Shown here: positions 23,290-34,435 of the stretch, piece after piece
How the letters are laid out: the number at the start of each line of letters is the position of its first letter
How positions within the stretch are numbered: the stretch's first letter is position 1
Source: Bretschneidera sinensis
Lineage: Eukaryota; Streptophyta; Magnoliopsida; Brassicales; Akaniaceae
Reading direction: 5' to 3'
Assembly (NCBI GenBank): GCA_023935145.1
Contig: CM043702.1
Span: 105,422,088-105,486,087 of the forward strand
DNA: 64,000 nt
Notes under the pieces: generated by a model
Database searches by the model: none
Told to the model about the DNA's origin: nothing
Seen by the model: only the letters and a program-made list of their open reading frames with translations
Translations under genes and position numbers: made by a program

Positions 23290-24657
23290 ATCTTGAGTCA
23301 TCAATCAACCGACTCCAATCCTAAGTAGTCCAAGGCAATGATTGAACTTACTTAGGGGTAGAACCTTGGTGCCTAAATCTGCAGGATTTTTCTTCGTGGC
23401 TACCTTGTCCACATGAATGCATCATACATTTTCTCGAATGAAATGATACCGAACATCCATGTGCTTTGTCCTCTCATGGAACACTGGATTTTTGCACAAA
23501 TACAATGCACTTTGGCTATCCAAATACATCACAACCTACTCCTCTAGTACCTTCAACTCTTCTAACAACCCTTTGCACCACATAGCCTTCTTGATGGCTT
23601 CTGTAGCTGCTATGTACTCAGCCTCGGTTGTTGAGAGTGCTACTACCGGCTGCAACTGAGCTTTCCAACTTACACAACATATGTTTAAGTTGAAGAAGTA
23701 GGAGGTAATCGAACTTCTTTTATCCTGGTCTGCTCCATAGTCCGAATCCGTATAACCCTCAAGACAGATGGACTTACCCCTCTTCTCATAAATCAGCTCC
23801 ACTTCTCAGCTTTCCTTCAAGTACCTCAGTAACCACTTCATCCCAAGCCAATGCTCCTTTCCAGGATTACTCATAAACCTGTTGAGAACACTTATTGCAT
23901 GAGAAATATCAGGTCTAGTGCTTACGATGGTGAACATAACAGAACCAACAGCACTAGAGTAAGGGACTTTTTTCATTTCCTTCTTCTTCGCTTCCGATCT
24001 CGGACATTGATCGCTGGAGAACTTGAAATGACCAGCAAGGGAAACCTTCACTGGTTTGCTATCTTCCATAAAGAACTTAGATATCATCTTCTCTATATAA
24101 GAAGCTTGAGAGATCTTCAATCTGTTTATCTCCCTTTCCCGGATGATACACATCCCAAGGATCTTCTGTGCATGGCCAAGATCCTTCATCTCAAACTCCT
24201 CACTGAGTTGAGCCTTCAATTTTCTTATCATTTCCATGTTGCTCCCAACCAGCAACATATCATCAACATAGATGAGGATGATCACCACTTCCTCAACCTT
24301 CTGCCCCTTATAGTACAAGCACGAATCATAGTAGCTCCTCATGAAACCCAAGCTGATTACAAAGGAATCAAATCTCTTATTCCATTGCCGAGGTGATTGC
24401 TTCAGGCCATAGAGAAATTTCTTCAATTTGCACACCAACTCTCCCTGCCTTCCTTCCTCAAAGCCTTCGAGTTGCCTCATGTAGATGGTCTCATCAAGCC
24501 CTCCATGTAGGAACGCTGTCTTCACATCCATTTGCTCGATTTTCCAATTGAATTGGACCACCAATGCTAATACTTTCTGTATCGTCTTGTACTTCACAAC
24601 TGGTGAGAAGATTTTGGTGAAATCTATGTCTTCTTTTTGTGTGAACCCCTTCGCCAC
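23290..24657 (-). pseudogene. Copia C reverse transcriptase and RNase H
   Basis: An open block of 283 codons (24657-23806) covers the RT: GFTQKEDIDFTKIFSPVVKY, QMDVKTAFLHGGLDE (first catalytic Asp), LYGLKQSPRQWNKRFDSF, IILIYVDDMLLVG (catalytic YVDD intact) and VSTRPDISHAISVLNRFMSN. RNase H follows at 23802-23536 (YTDSDYGADQDKRSS, QPVVALSTTEAEYIAATEA) after one stop. The tail runs to about 23290 with KHMDVRYHFIRENV and the PADLGTKVLPLSKFNHCLGL signature of the Tork lineage. All catalytic RT residues that I can check are present. Confidence 0.92.
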
Positions 24658-24935
24658 CAGCCTATCTTTATATCAGACTTCATCTCCTGGAGTATTCCCT
24701 TCTTTAATCTTGTAGATCCATCTACAATCCACAACTCTCTGTTTTTCTGGTTTGGGCACCAACTCCCAATAGTTGTTCTTCATCAAAGAATCAATTTCTT
24801 CCTCCATAGCTAACTGTCACTTTGACGAATCCTTACACTCCATGGCATCCATGTAAGTTTCTGGTTCAACCTCTCCTTCTGTCCAAGGAGTTGCTACATT
24901 AGCATTTGCAAACCCATATCTCAACGGTGGTCTTA

Positions 24936-26420
24936 CTACCTTCCTTCCCCGGTCCCTTGTGAGCTGGTAGTCATTCTTGCTGCATCAACCTCTTCCAGTT
25001 CAGCCTCTTCTTGAGTGCCCTGAGCGTGACCTTCATTAATGGGCTCTACCTGGTCTGAACCCTCTTGCTTTTCTTGCTCTACCTGAACCGAACTCTCCTT
25101 GATGCGATACTCCACAAATTTCGGACTTGTTTGCTCACTAGCCCCTACAGGGTTAGTTTTCTCCAAGTAGAGAAATAACAATTCATTAAAAATAACATCC
25201 CTACTTATTATAAGTTTCATTCCTTTTGATTCTAAGGACCACAACCTATACCCCTTAACCCCATCACCATACCCTAGAAACACACATTTTCTAGACCTTG
25301 GGTTAAGTTTATCATCCTTTTGATGTGCATATGCAGCACACTCAAAAGTCCTAAGGTTGCTCAACTCAGAGGGTTTTCCACTCCATATCTCTATGGGAGT
25401 CTTAAGGTTTAAAGCCCTATAGGGTGATCTATTTACCAAGTATGCAGCAGTAGACATAGCTTCCCCCTAAAAATATTTTGGTAAACCGGATCCAATTAAC
25501 ATACACCTAACTTTTTCCATAAGGGCTCTATTCATCCTCTTAGCAACTCCATTTTGTTGAGGTGTTTTTAAAACTGTTCTATGTCTTAGAATGCCATTTA
25601 ATTCACTGAATTTATCAAAATTCTTATTACAAAATTCTAAGTCATTATCGGTTCGTAAAGCCTTAACTACCCTACTTGTTTGAGTCTCCAGCATCTTTTT
25701 TCACTCAACAAATTTATTCAAGGCATCTGATATATTCTTAAGCAAATAAACCCAAACTTTTCTTGAATAATCATAAATTAAAGACAGAAAGTAAACATTA
25801 CCTTCTTGTGTTGGTGTTCTTGTTGGTCCCCAAAGATCATAATGAATGTAGTCAAGAATACCCTTAGACTTGTGCACTCCGGTGTTGAAGCTGACCCGGT
25901 GTTGCTTCCCAAGAACGCAACACTCGCAGAAATCAAGTTTCTCTACTTTGTTTCCACCAAGTAGGTCATCCTTGCTAAGAACTTGCATGCCCTTTTGGCT
26001 CATATGTCCCAAGCAAGTGTGCCAAAGGGCTGCCCTATCCATCTCACCCATCAAGCTTGCTGTTTGATCATTGATTTCTGTCTCTCCGATCATCTCATAG
26101 AGTCCATACTTTATTGCTGCTTTGATCACTACCAAAGATCCCTTAGCTACCTTGATCTTTCCTCCCTCTACTTTGCATGTGTAGCCCATGGAATCCAGCT
26201 GCCCTAATGAGATCAAATTCCTCTTCAAATCCGGAAGATACCTCACATTTCGCCGCAGCCTTGTGACTCCATCAAACATCCTCAACTGGATGTCTCTTAT
26301 CCCCCGCACTTGGCAAGAATTGTCATTTCCCAATAAGACCCTTACATCATTGATCTCCTTGAAATTCTTGAACCATCCCTTGTGAGGGCACATGTGATAA
26401 GTGCTCCCGGAATCCAGAAT
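24936..26420 (-). pseudogene. Copia C protease and integrase
   Basis: After a TGA where Trp is expected the protease starts with ILDSGSTYHMCPHKGWF (DSG). Then come the pre-integrase domain and the HHCC finger (WHTCLGHMSQ ... CECCVLGKQHR, in 26393-25701). The integrase core continues after a stop at 25701 with ALRTDNDLEF, TPQQNGVAKRMNRALMEKVR and, after a stop at 25467, AAYLVNRSPYRALNLKTPIE and CVFLGYGDGVKGYRLWS. The second Asp is kept (TDN), but the usual G after it is D. An acidic linker follows (EQEKQEGSDQVEPIN). It would insert element cDNA into the chromosome in the nucleus. Confidence 0.9.
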
Positions 26421-27286
26421 TCATTTCTCGCTGCCTTGCCTCCTTTTCACATTTGAGCACACAATAAGAACATTATCTTGCTGTTCTCCATTGTTGGTAT
26501 GACTTCTTCTCTCATCCCACATCTTTTTCTTGCAATTTTTCTTAAAATGGCCCTCCTTGTTGCAGTAGAAGCATCTCTTTCCTCCAAATCTTGATTTGGA
26601 ATGAGATCTCCATGGCTCTGCCATCTACCTCTTAATTTCTCCCGGTAGTTGCCATGAATGCTATTGCCATTCCGAGTTGTTGGCCTTCCTCTAATGAACA
26701 ACCCTTCTCCACTTGATGCTTCCCTCATTTTGGCTTTGAAATTATGAGCCCTTATGGCATTGATCACAATCTCCTTGGTTAAAGTATCTCTTCCATACTC
26801 AATAGTATTAATCAAATTATCAAAACAATCAGGAAGAGAATTTAACAAAATAGTAGCCAATTGTTCATCCGGGAATTTAATACTACAACTAGCCAAATCT
26901 TGAACTAGTTTATTAAAGACATCAAGATTATCTTGCAACTCTTTACTAGGATCCATTTTAAAAGCAAAGATTATTTTAAGAAGATAAATCTTGTTAGGGA
27001 GAGTTTTGGTAAGAAACAACTAATCTAGTTTCTTCCATATGACAGCAGGATCTTCCGAGTCTCTGCACTCCCTTGTGACACTATCCGACATGTGCAAGAA
27101 AATGGTGCTGTAAGCCATCTTCTTCATCTCATTCCGCTGGTCCTCCGTGATACTTGCTGGAAAAGCATAATCTTCTCTGATAGCCAAGTCCACTTTATGT
27201 TGCATAAGAATAGCCTTGATCTTCCGCTTCCACAGGGAAAAATCTCCTTTTCCATCAAACTTCCCAACAACAAAATTTGAACCCAT
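26421..27286 (-). pseudogene. Copia C gag
   Basis: The start is chosen at the ATG at 27286 (MGSNFVVGKFDGKGDFSLWK), conserved with element B. The gag core includes ITEDQRNEMKKMAYSTIFLH and LDVFNKLVQDLASCSIKFPD. One in-frame TAG follows VIWKKLD at 27020. Near 26620 the frame shifts into the block with the zinc knuckle CFYCNKEGHFKKNC (CX2CX4HX4C). Gag would package the element RNA. The two lesions are simple, so the family may have functional relatives in this genome. Confidence 0.9.
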
Positions 27287-27339
27287 CTTGCGGAAATGAT
27301 CCCAGATATGTGCAGCACCCACAAATGCTTTCTTCAACC

Positions 27340-27428
27340 TCAAGAGCACGATCGAAGATGGATCTTAACATCGTTCTTGAATCAACCTCAAGAACACGAT
27401 CTGATCTTGATCTTTACTCCGTTCTTGA
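27340..27428 (-). repeat. Two stem-loop units in the copia C leader
   Basis: Units at 27388-27428 and 27340-27380 on the minus strand, each opening TCAAGAAC and closing GTTCTTGA or GCTCTTGA. They are the same unit type as the four in element B. Confidence 0.85.
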
Positions 27429-27466
27429 ATCACTCAAGAAGTTTATTATTTGATTCTTGAAGTTTT

Positions 27467-27531
27467 GCTCCGATACCTTCTGTTTTTGCTCTGATACCCA
27501 GCTGTCCAAAGCTCTTCCGGCTCTGATACCA
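27467..27531 (-). other. PBS of copia C and two extra PBS-like boxes
   Basis: The true PBS (minus strand TGGTATCAGAGCC) covers about 27520-27531. GGGTATCAGAGC lies at 27488-27499 and AGGTATCGGAGC at 27467-27478, in the same orientation and about 20-30 bases apart. Confidence 0.85.
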
Positions 27532-27532
27532 C

Positions 27533-28548
27533 TGTTGGAAATTACCTTGACAAGATGCCCAGATGGTGATCTTCCAAACACCCAAGTCTAGAATGACTTG
27601 TAATGAAATGAAACAGCAAACGAAAGCAAGAAAGAAAAGAAGACAAGCGATTTGTTATCGAGGTTCGGCAATAGCCTACATCCCCGTGAGTTCCTCTGAA
27701 CTCTCTGCACTAAATCAATGGTTCTTTACAATCACAGCAACCCTCTCCAAGAAACCTAAGTTCTTGAAGAAACAAAGAAGAGAAGAAAGGAAGAAGATAA
27801 GAACTATTACAATGCTCTCTATCTTAATCTATACTACTCTCTCTTTTACAACCAGTCTCATAAATGAGTCCCTCTTGTGTTTTATGTCTTTGCACTCTCA
27901 CACAATTCTCTCTTGTATTGATCACTTGTATGTCACAACTCTTGTGTTGTATTGATTGTTGTTATTTTGAGAATAAAGCTAGGTGACCATTTATATAGTG
28001 CACCAACTTCTTGTCCAATCTTGAAGGTCAATATCCACCCTTAGATCTTGATTACCAATCAACCTTGGCCCTTGATCAATCTTTAGTCAAGCTGTGCGTT
28101 TTGATCTTGCATCCACGCACTCAACATAAGGCTGAAAAACTAGCCTTGGTGTGCCTTCAAGCCGCGACCTGAAGCAGGGCTGAAAGCATTCTTTTTTGTG
28201 GCCTCTCTAGGTGCTACAGCCTGGAGGAGTTTGAGCCGCGGCGCCGCCGCGACCTGAAGCAGGGCTGAAAGCATTCTTTTTTGTGGCCTCTCTGGGTGTT
28301 GTGGCCTGGAGGAGTCTGAGCCGCGGTGCACACTGGTTCTGGGCAGCCTCCATGCTGGGTGCCGCGGCCTGGGAAAAGCTGGGCCGCGCCGCACACTGGT
28401 GTGCACTCCTTTGCCTTGGTGCAAGGTGAGGCGCACACGCTCCCAAGGTGCGGCGCACACTTGTGTGCACTCCTTTAACATGCTGAACTTCACTCTTCGA
28501 ACCTTGTTTAAACCTTAACCATGCTTAAACCTTAGACAAATATCAACA
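27533..28548 (-). mobile_element. 5' LTR of copia C
   Basis: 1016 bp; on the minus strand TGTTGATATTTGTC to GGTAATTTCCAACA. It is 82 bp longer than its partner, because a unit of about 88 bp is duplicated in tandem in the GC-rich patch (about 28160-28247 and 28248-28335). Confidence 0.93.
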
Positions 28549-28553
28549 CTTTG

Positions 28554-30192
28554 AAAAGTTCAAGGAATTTAGATATGAAGTGGAAAAAAAATTGAAACAA
28601 GTATCAAAGTTCTTCGATCTGATCAATGAGGTGGATACTTGACCAATGAATTTTTGGACCATCTAAAAAAGAATGGGATTCTCTACAACAAACTCCTCCT
28701 AGAACACCTTAGCTGAATAGTGTGTTTGAAAGAAGAAATTGTACTTTATTGGATATGGTGTCATCGATGTTGAGTTAAATTGATCTTCCAATTTGATTAT
28801 AGGGCTATGCCTTGGAAACTATTGCATATTTGTTAAATATAGTTCATTATAAGTCTGTTCCTAAGACACCATATGTGATGTAGAATGATAGAAAACCTAG
28901 TCTTTAGCATGTTAGGATTTGGGGTTGTCCTGCATATGTCAAAAGATTAATTGCAAACAAGTTAGAATAAATGTCTGATAAGTATAGATTTATGGGATAT
29001 CCCAAAGAAAGTTTAAGATATTACTTTTATCTCCTTAATAAACAAAATGTGTTTGTATCCAAAAAAATTACCTTTTTGGAGAAAGGGTTTGTTTTAGAAA
29101 GGAGCAGTGAAAGTAAAATAGAACTTTAAGAGGTGTCAAGATCCACAAATCAACAATGATCAACCAGAGAAGCCTATTGTAATATAGTCTCCTATCGCAC
29201 AACCTCTTCGTATATGAGGTAGGATACCTAGGGCACTAGAGAAAAATGGGTATCTCATCGAGATGATGTAGATGTGCACCTTATTGGGAATAAGAATCCT
29301 ACGAACTACAAAGAAGCGATGTCAGACATCGATTCGGGAAAATGGCTTGAAGTCATAAAATCTGAAATGAAATCCATGCATTTTAACCAAGTTTAGACCT
29401 TGGTTGACCCTCTTGAAGGTATTGTACCAATTGGTTGCAAATAGGTCTATAAAAGAAAGATGGGTGTCGATGGAAAGGTAGAGACCTTTAAGGAAAGGCT
29501 AGTAGCAAAAGGTTACAAACAAAGACAAGAAGTTGGCTTTGATGATACTTTTTTTCTTGTGACCATGCTGAAGTCTATCAGGATCTTACTCACAATAGCT
29601 ACACACTACGATTATATGAGATATGAAATATGAATGTTAAAACCACCTTCTTCAATGGTAACATAGAGGAATATATATACATTGAGCAACCATAGGGTTT
29701 TTCATCTAGTGGTAATGTCAACAGTGTGTAAACTTCAAAGTTCAATTTAAGCATTAAAGCAAGCTTTTGGAGATAAAACATCTGATTTAATAAGGCAATC
29801 AAAACATTTGGTTATCTAGAAAAAATGGATGAATCGTGTGTACAAGAAAACTAGTGAGAGTGCACTTGCATTTTTGATATTATATGTTGATGACATATTA
29901 CTCATTGTGAATGATGTATGTATGTTACAATCAGTTAAAGTTTGGCTTTCAAGAAACTTCTCTAAGAAAGATTTGGGAAAAGTATCTTATATATTGAGAA
30001 TAAAGGTTTATAGAGACTATTTAGAATGATGTTTGGTTGTCCCAATCTATATACATAGATAAAATATTGAAGAGGTTCAATAAGGAAAACTCCAAGAAAG
30101 CACTGTGACCTATCTAACATGGAGTACATTTCTCTAAGCAAAGTCAGATTCTCTATGCTTCGGTGATAGAAAGTCTCATGTATGTTATGTTA
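28554..30192 (+). pseudogene. Copia D integrase to reverse transcriptase, degenerate
   Basis: Continues D after element C. It reads KFKEFRYEVEKKLKQVSKFF, then in shifted frames the integrase end, and from 29829 the RT palm with ALAFLILYVDDILLIVNDV and SVKVWLSRNFSKKDLGKVSY. It reaches the IESLMYVML motif at 30170-30192. Multiple stops show that D is old. Confidence 0.82.
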
Positions 30193-30197
30193 TGTAT

Positions 30198-31484
30198 TGT
30201 TGTGTGTTTATCTACCTAAATAAATAAGTAAATAATCGATAGTTTTACTTGCAAGTGCACAAGGTCAATAGTAGCATAGTGTGCAAATGCGAGATCATCT
30301 CCACATGGATTAGTGAATTTCGACTTAGAATTAGTTTCAGCAATATAAAATAAGAGAAATAAATCTTGAGTTTGAATTAATAATGATAAAGGCGTAGGGA
30401 TTTGATATCCACCACTAATCATGCTACCCCAACAAAACAATATGTTGATGCTCTACTCATGCTATGAATACCTAATGTTTGTCAACCTAAGGGCTTGGTC
30501 CACTCCTTAAGCTATTGATTTCCCTAAGCAACGAGTTAGGCATGGTGTATACTCTTAACTATTTTCTCTCTTAAGGGACTCAGCATGGTGTATACTGAGT
30601 TGTTCCTTAAGAGGGCATAGGATCTGTGGAAATCGACAACCACACGAGACCTAGGGGCTTGGTCCGCTTCCGGTTTCCCATATTGATTAACCCAAGAATC
30701 CGGCGTGGATTTCTTTTGTTACTATTATTGAACCCAGGACTTGGTCATCCAAGTTGATTCAACTAACTAATCCATACAACATACATACGTTGATCAGACA
30801 CATACATATGAGGAATTTAAATAAAAACAGACATTAATCAAATCAATAATCACAGCATAAATAATGCAAAGGCGCCAATATTGAATTTATTGGTTAAATA
30901 TAATTAGGGCTTCAACTAAGCCCTTATTAGGGTTTAGTTACACATGATTGTGATGCTAAATATATTCATAAAATAAAAATAAAGGGGAAAGAATAAATCG
31001 AAGAGAAGAGTCATCAATTCGTCTATCAAAGTTTACAACTTTCAGCAAAATCAAAAGCTAAAATCAAAACGTATGTTTTATGTGTTTTACAAGTCTATAT
31101 ATAGGGCTCTAAGAGTGCCTCGAAGCCCTAATTTTCAATTTAAGGTCTGGAGACTTCTTTCCAAATCTGGCTCTGCCGCCTTTGGTGTGTGTGCACTCCA
31201 TAACATAGGTCTGCACTCGAGCGCATGAGTGCGCTCGAGCCTTCTAAGTGTGCGCACGAGTGCCTGTGCGCTCGATTACAAGAGAGGTGCGCTCGAGCTC
31301 ACTTTGCTGGTTTGCAGATCTTCACTTTTTATCCCTTAGAGCTCCAAAATGTCTTCTTTTCTTCAAAGACCTATGAATAACATAGAAAACACAAAAATGA
31401 AGTAGAATCTACAAAAATATATAAACAAATAGCCTACAAAGTGTGAATTAATGGGCTTAAATATGATTATTTAAGCACTTATCA
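30198..31484. mobile_element. Solo LTR, 1287 bp, inserted in copia D
   Basis: On the plus strand it starts TGTTGTGTG and ends CACTTATCA, with perfect 5-bp duplications TGTAT at 30193-30197 and 31485-31489. On the minus strand it reads TGATAAGTGCTTAAATAA..., a start common in plant dispersed LTRs, so minus is the likely sense. Copia D coding sequence resumes in register on the right (RLHISHAISVTSRY), which confirms the insertion. Confidence 0.88.
31205..31300. repeat. Cluster of GTGCGCTCGAGC palindromic words
   Basis: Five related boxes at 31213, 31229, 31249, 31266 and 31288 built on GCGCTCGAGC and its complement, inside the solo LTR. They are far more CpG-rich than the rest of the element. 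Confidence 0.85.
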
Positions 31485-31532
31485 TGTATCAGACTTCATA
31501 TTAGTCATGCTATAAGTGTTACTAGTAGATAT

Positions 31533-32417
31533 TAGGGGTGAGTATGGAAACTGGTGGATCCGCGAACTTGACCCAAACTAGCATAATGGGTTGAGAAATT
31601 TTTTAACTCGGTGGGTTAGGTTGGGTCATGGGTTAAAAAATTTTAACCCAGCCCAAACCAATAACCCGATCGTTACATTATTATATTTTATACATATTTA
31701 AAATATATTTATTTTAAGGATTGATGGACTACATTAATATTTTAGTAAGTTAGTTTGGATTGCAATATATATTTTGTGTGTGTATATTTGATGGATTAAA
31801 TTCATATTTTGATAAGTTAATTTGGATTGCGATATATATTTATTTTGTGTGTGTATGTGTATATATATATACACATACAAATTTCATTTTTTTTTCCTTC
31901 TTAGAAACCCTCCAACAAAATGCTAGCTTCCATAAAAAATAAAAAATAAAAGATGTTTTTAATATGATGAAACTTCGTTATAGAGATTTTAAGATTAAGT
32001 GTATACTAGTGTTAAAGTCTTGAAGAATTGGATTGATCAAATACTTTTAAAATCTAATTTTTATTTTACTTTTCTATTGTTTGTATCAAATTAAAGTTAG
32101 TTGAACTAAGTGTGAAGTGATTTAATATATTTAATTTGTAATGTAAGATTTAATAAATTTTTGTTTGGATTTGATTTTATATCTAATGAATCATGAATAA
32201 TTGTAGTAAAATATTTTTTTACATAATATGTTTGTATTAATTTTTAAGTAAAAAAAATACTAAACCGGTGACCCATACCGATTTAAATGGGTTGGGTTGG
32301 GCTGAGGTTAGATGGGTTCATGGATTGTGTTAGGTTGAGATTTTTTCAATCCGATATAATTGGGTTGGATTGATTTTTTAGGATAACCCGACCCAAACTG
32401 ACCCATTCTCACTCCTA
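31533..32417. mobile_element. hAT-like MITE, 885 bp
   Basis: Imperfect terminal inverted repeats TAGGGGTGAG and CTCACTCCTA, with 8-bp flanking duplications GTAGATAT (31525-31532) and GCAGATAT (32418-32425, one mismatch). The subterminal parts hold many inverted GGGTTGGGTT / AACCCGACCC words. No transposase frame was seen. Confidence 0.85.
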
Positions 32418-32622
32418 GCAGATATCAGTTTAATTCAGGTTTGGAATATTGGGTTTCTATGAAGAACTAAAGATTTGTTCATCACATATGGAGGATGTGA
32501 CTTGAAATTGGAAGGGTATACTGATTCACACTTCCAGTCTGACATGAATGATAGAAAAATCACTTCTAGATTTGTGTTCACCTTGAATGGTGGAGTAGTG
32601 AGCTGAAATAGTTGTAAGCAAG
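32418..32622 (+). pseudogene. Copia D RNase H
   Basis: D resumes after the MITE; fragments of the RNase H motif Y-T-D-S-D, then DRKSTSGFVFTLNGG-like sequence, appear in mixed frames. At 32622 it jumps straight into LTR sequence, so the rest of RNase H and the start of the LTR are lost. Confidence 0.75.
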
Positions 32623-32887
32623 ATAAACCATAGAGATCATACATTTTTGTGATTGTTGTGGATTCAATGATGCAAGAATTTAGATTCAGGAATCTTAGAG
32701 AATTCAACCATATTGTGGAATTCAAGCACAACAAATTCAAGGAGTCAAGAACACAGTAAATCAAAGGTAATATTTCTATCCTTGAATGTGTTTTATGTTA
32801 TACATAAATCGTAATGTGATTAAGGGTTTATAGAAATTAATGAAAATTTTTAAATTTTCGTTGCATTTTTTACATTGATTTCTTTCA
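32623..32887 (+). mobile_element. Partial LTR joining copia D to its second copy D2
   Basis: Matches 18877-19132, the last 250 bases of the D 5' LTR, and ends TTTCTTTCA before a PBS. Confidence 0.8.
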
Positions 32888-34430
32888 AGTGGTATGAGAG
32901 TCATAATTATGATTTATGTAGAACATGATAATTTATTATTGTGGTTGTATTAGATTTGATCTTAGAATTCTTGTGATTGCAAATTGAAGAATCAAGAAAA
33001 TAAAATTATGGTTTATGAAACCCTAGGTCATGAAAATTCAAAAATTGTTTTTATTTGATCATTTTCATGAGATGATAATAAGATTGTTGGAGGAACAATT
33101 TTAAACCAATAGGGATTTGTTAAATTCAATTTAGTTTATAAAAAAAATGGATTATATTGAATTGAATTTGGGATGAAAAACGTGAGGAATCACACTAAAA
33201 TGGGTAAGGTATGCTGGACAGGAACTCATAAAATCATCTGATGACACACATAGTCGACTCCTTGAGGTTGAGTGTTGACTCGACGAACATATTTTCTTAT
33301 ATAACTACAAATTAGCATAATTCACTCATTTTAGATTTGATTTTGGTATTTTCGTAAGTATTGGAAATATATGGAGGTCAAGTTTCATATGTCACTGATC
33401 ATGCTTAAAAATTCTTAGTGTTTTTCAGATATGATTTAAAAACTGAACAAGTTTTTCGAAATTACAAGTTTTTACTTGTTCTTTAGTTTCCCAAATTGTT
33501 TTGACTTGGAATTCGAAATCTAAATTTTATTCAACTGAATAAATGATTTTTGATTGTCAAAAATTATATTTTTTGTTAGTTAAGAATTGTTCTAAATTTT
33601 GTACTAAAGTTTTAAGAATTTACAGTTTGATTTGATATTGACACTCCTAAATCCTTATTGCATTAGAATCGTGAATTCTAGTGAATAAGAAATTTAAATT
33701 CTAATTAGAATAGGATTATAAAAGTCTTTGGAAACTTAATTGGACTAGGATAAGAAATTTTGAAATTAAAGTCAAAACAGAATAAATTGCTTTTAAATTC
33801 TATATATGCAATGTGATTGTATGTATGTTCAAGAATGGTTGATTATGGAAATAAGACCAAATAATTGAGTTATGTGATTGGTCGCTATTCAATGTACTAT
33901 GGTTGTTATTTTACGGGTTGTAGTATTTAATTCTCTATTTTTGAACAAGTAATTTTAAATGGGGTTTGCATACGTTGTTTCTCTTTTATCTCTTGTTCTA
34001 AAATTCTATCTCTCTCTTATTGTAACTCCATTTGATTTTGAATCAAGGTTTCTTATTGATTATGTGATGTAATTTTTTAGAATAGTTTGATAGGAGTATA
34101 TAGGATTTTTTCATGGAAAGTTCAAGGATGATTGAGTGCGCAAGCAATGAACACCCATTTGAAGATTGCAAGACCAATTATGTGGGAATTGATGAATGAC
34201 ATTGTAGAACCTAAATTAAGACAAATGATTCACTTAGTGGCTCAAGTGAATCATGCACAAAAATTCATAATCACTTATGGTCATATTTTATTTGATATTG
34301 TATGATGTATAATATGTATGTGATGGATGTTTAAATTAAATGATGAGACTAAAGATGAATTAAACTCCTTCATCAAATTAATTGTTATTAAGTTGTAATG
34401 AAGATACATTATGATTGTCTTATCGCGTCC
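32888..34430 (+). mobile_element. Leader of copia D2
   Basis: A PBS (TGGTATGAGAGTC, 32890) and then about 1.5 kb homologous to 19135-20590. It is interrupted at 34431 by a gypsy solo LTR, after which only about 15 further bases are recognisable. No gag is preserved. Confidence 0.8.
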
Positions 34431-34435
34431 TTCCA

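Larger units (their letters stand above)
22291..28548 (-). mobile_element. Ty1/copia element C (Tork-like), nearly complete
   Basis: A 6.3 kb element with both LTRs, flanked by the 5-bp duplication CTTTG (22286-22290 and 28549-28553). It is inserted in copia D. Read leftward: 5' LTR, PBS, leader, gag, protease, integrase, RT, RNase H, PPT, 3' LTR. The coding region is nearly complete and is interrupted by only a few stops and frameshifts. The LTR pair differs at about 8 of the first 180 bases compared by eye, so the insertion is not recent but is much younger than D. Confidence 0.95.
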
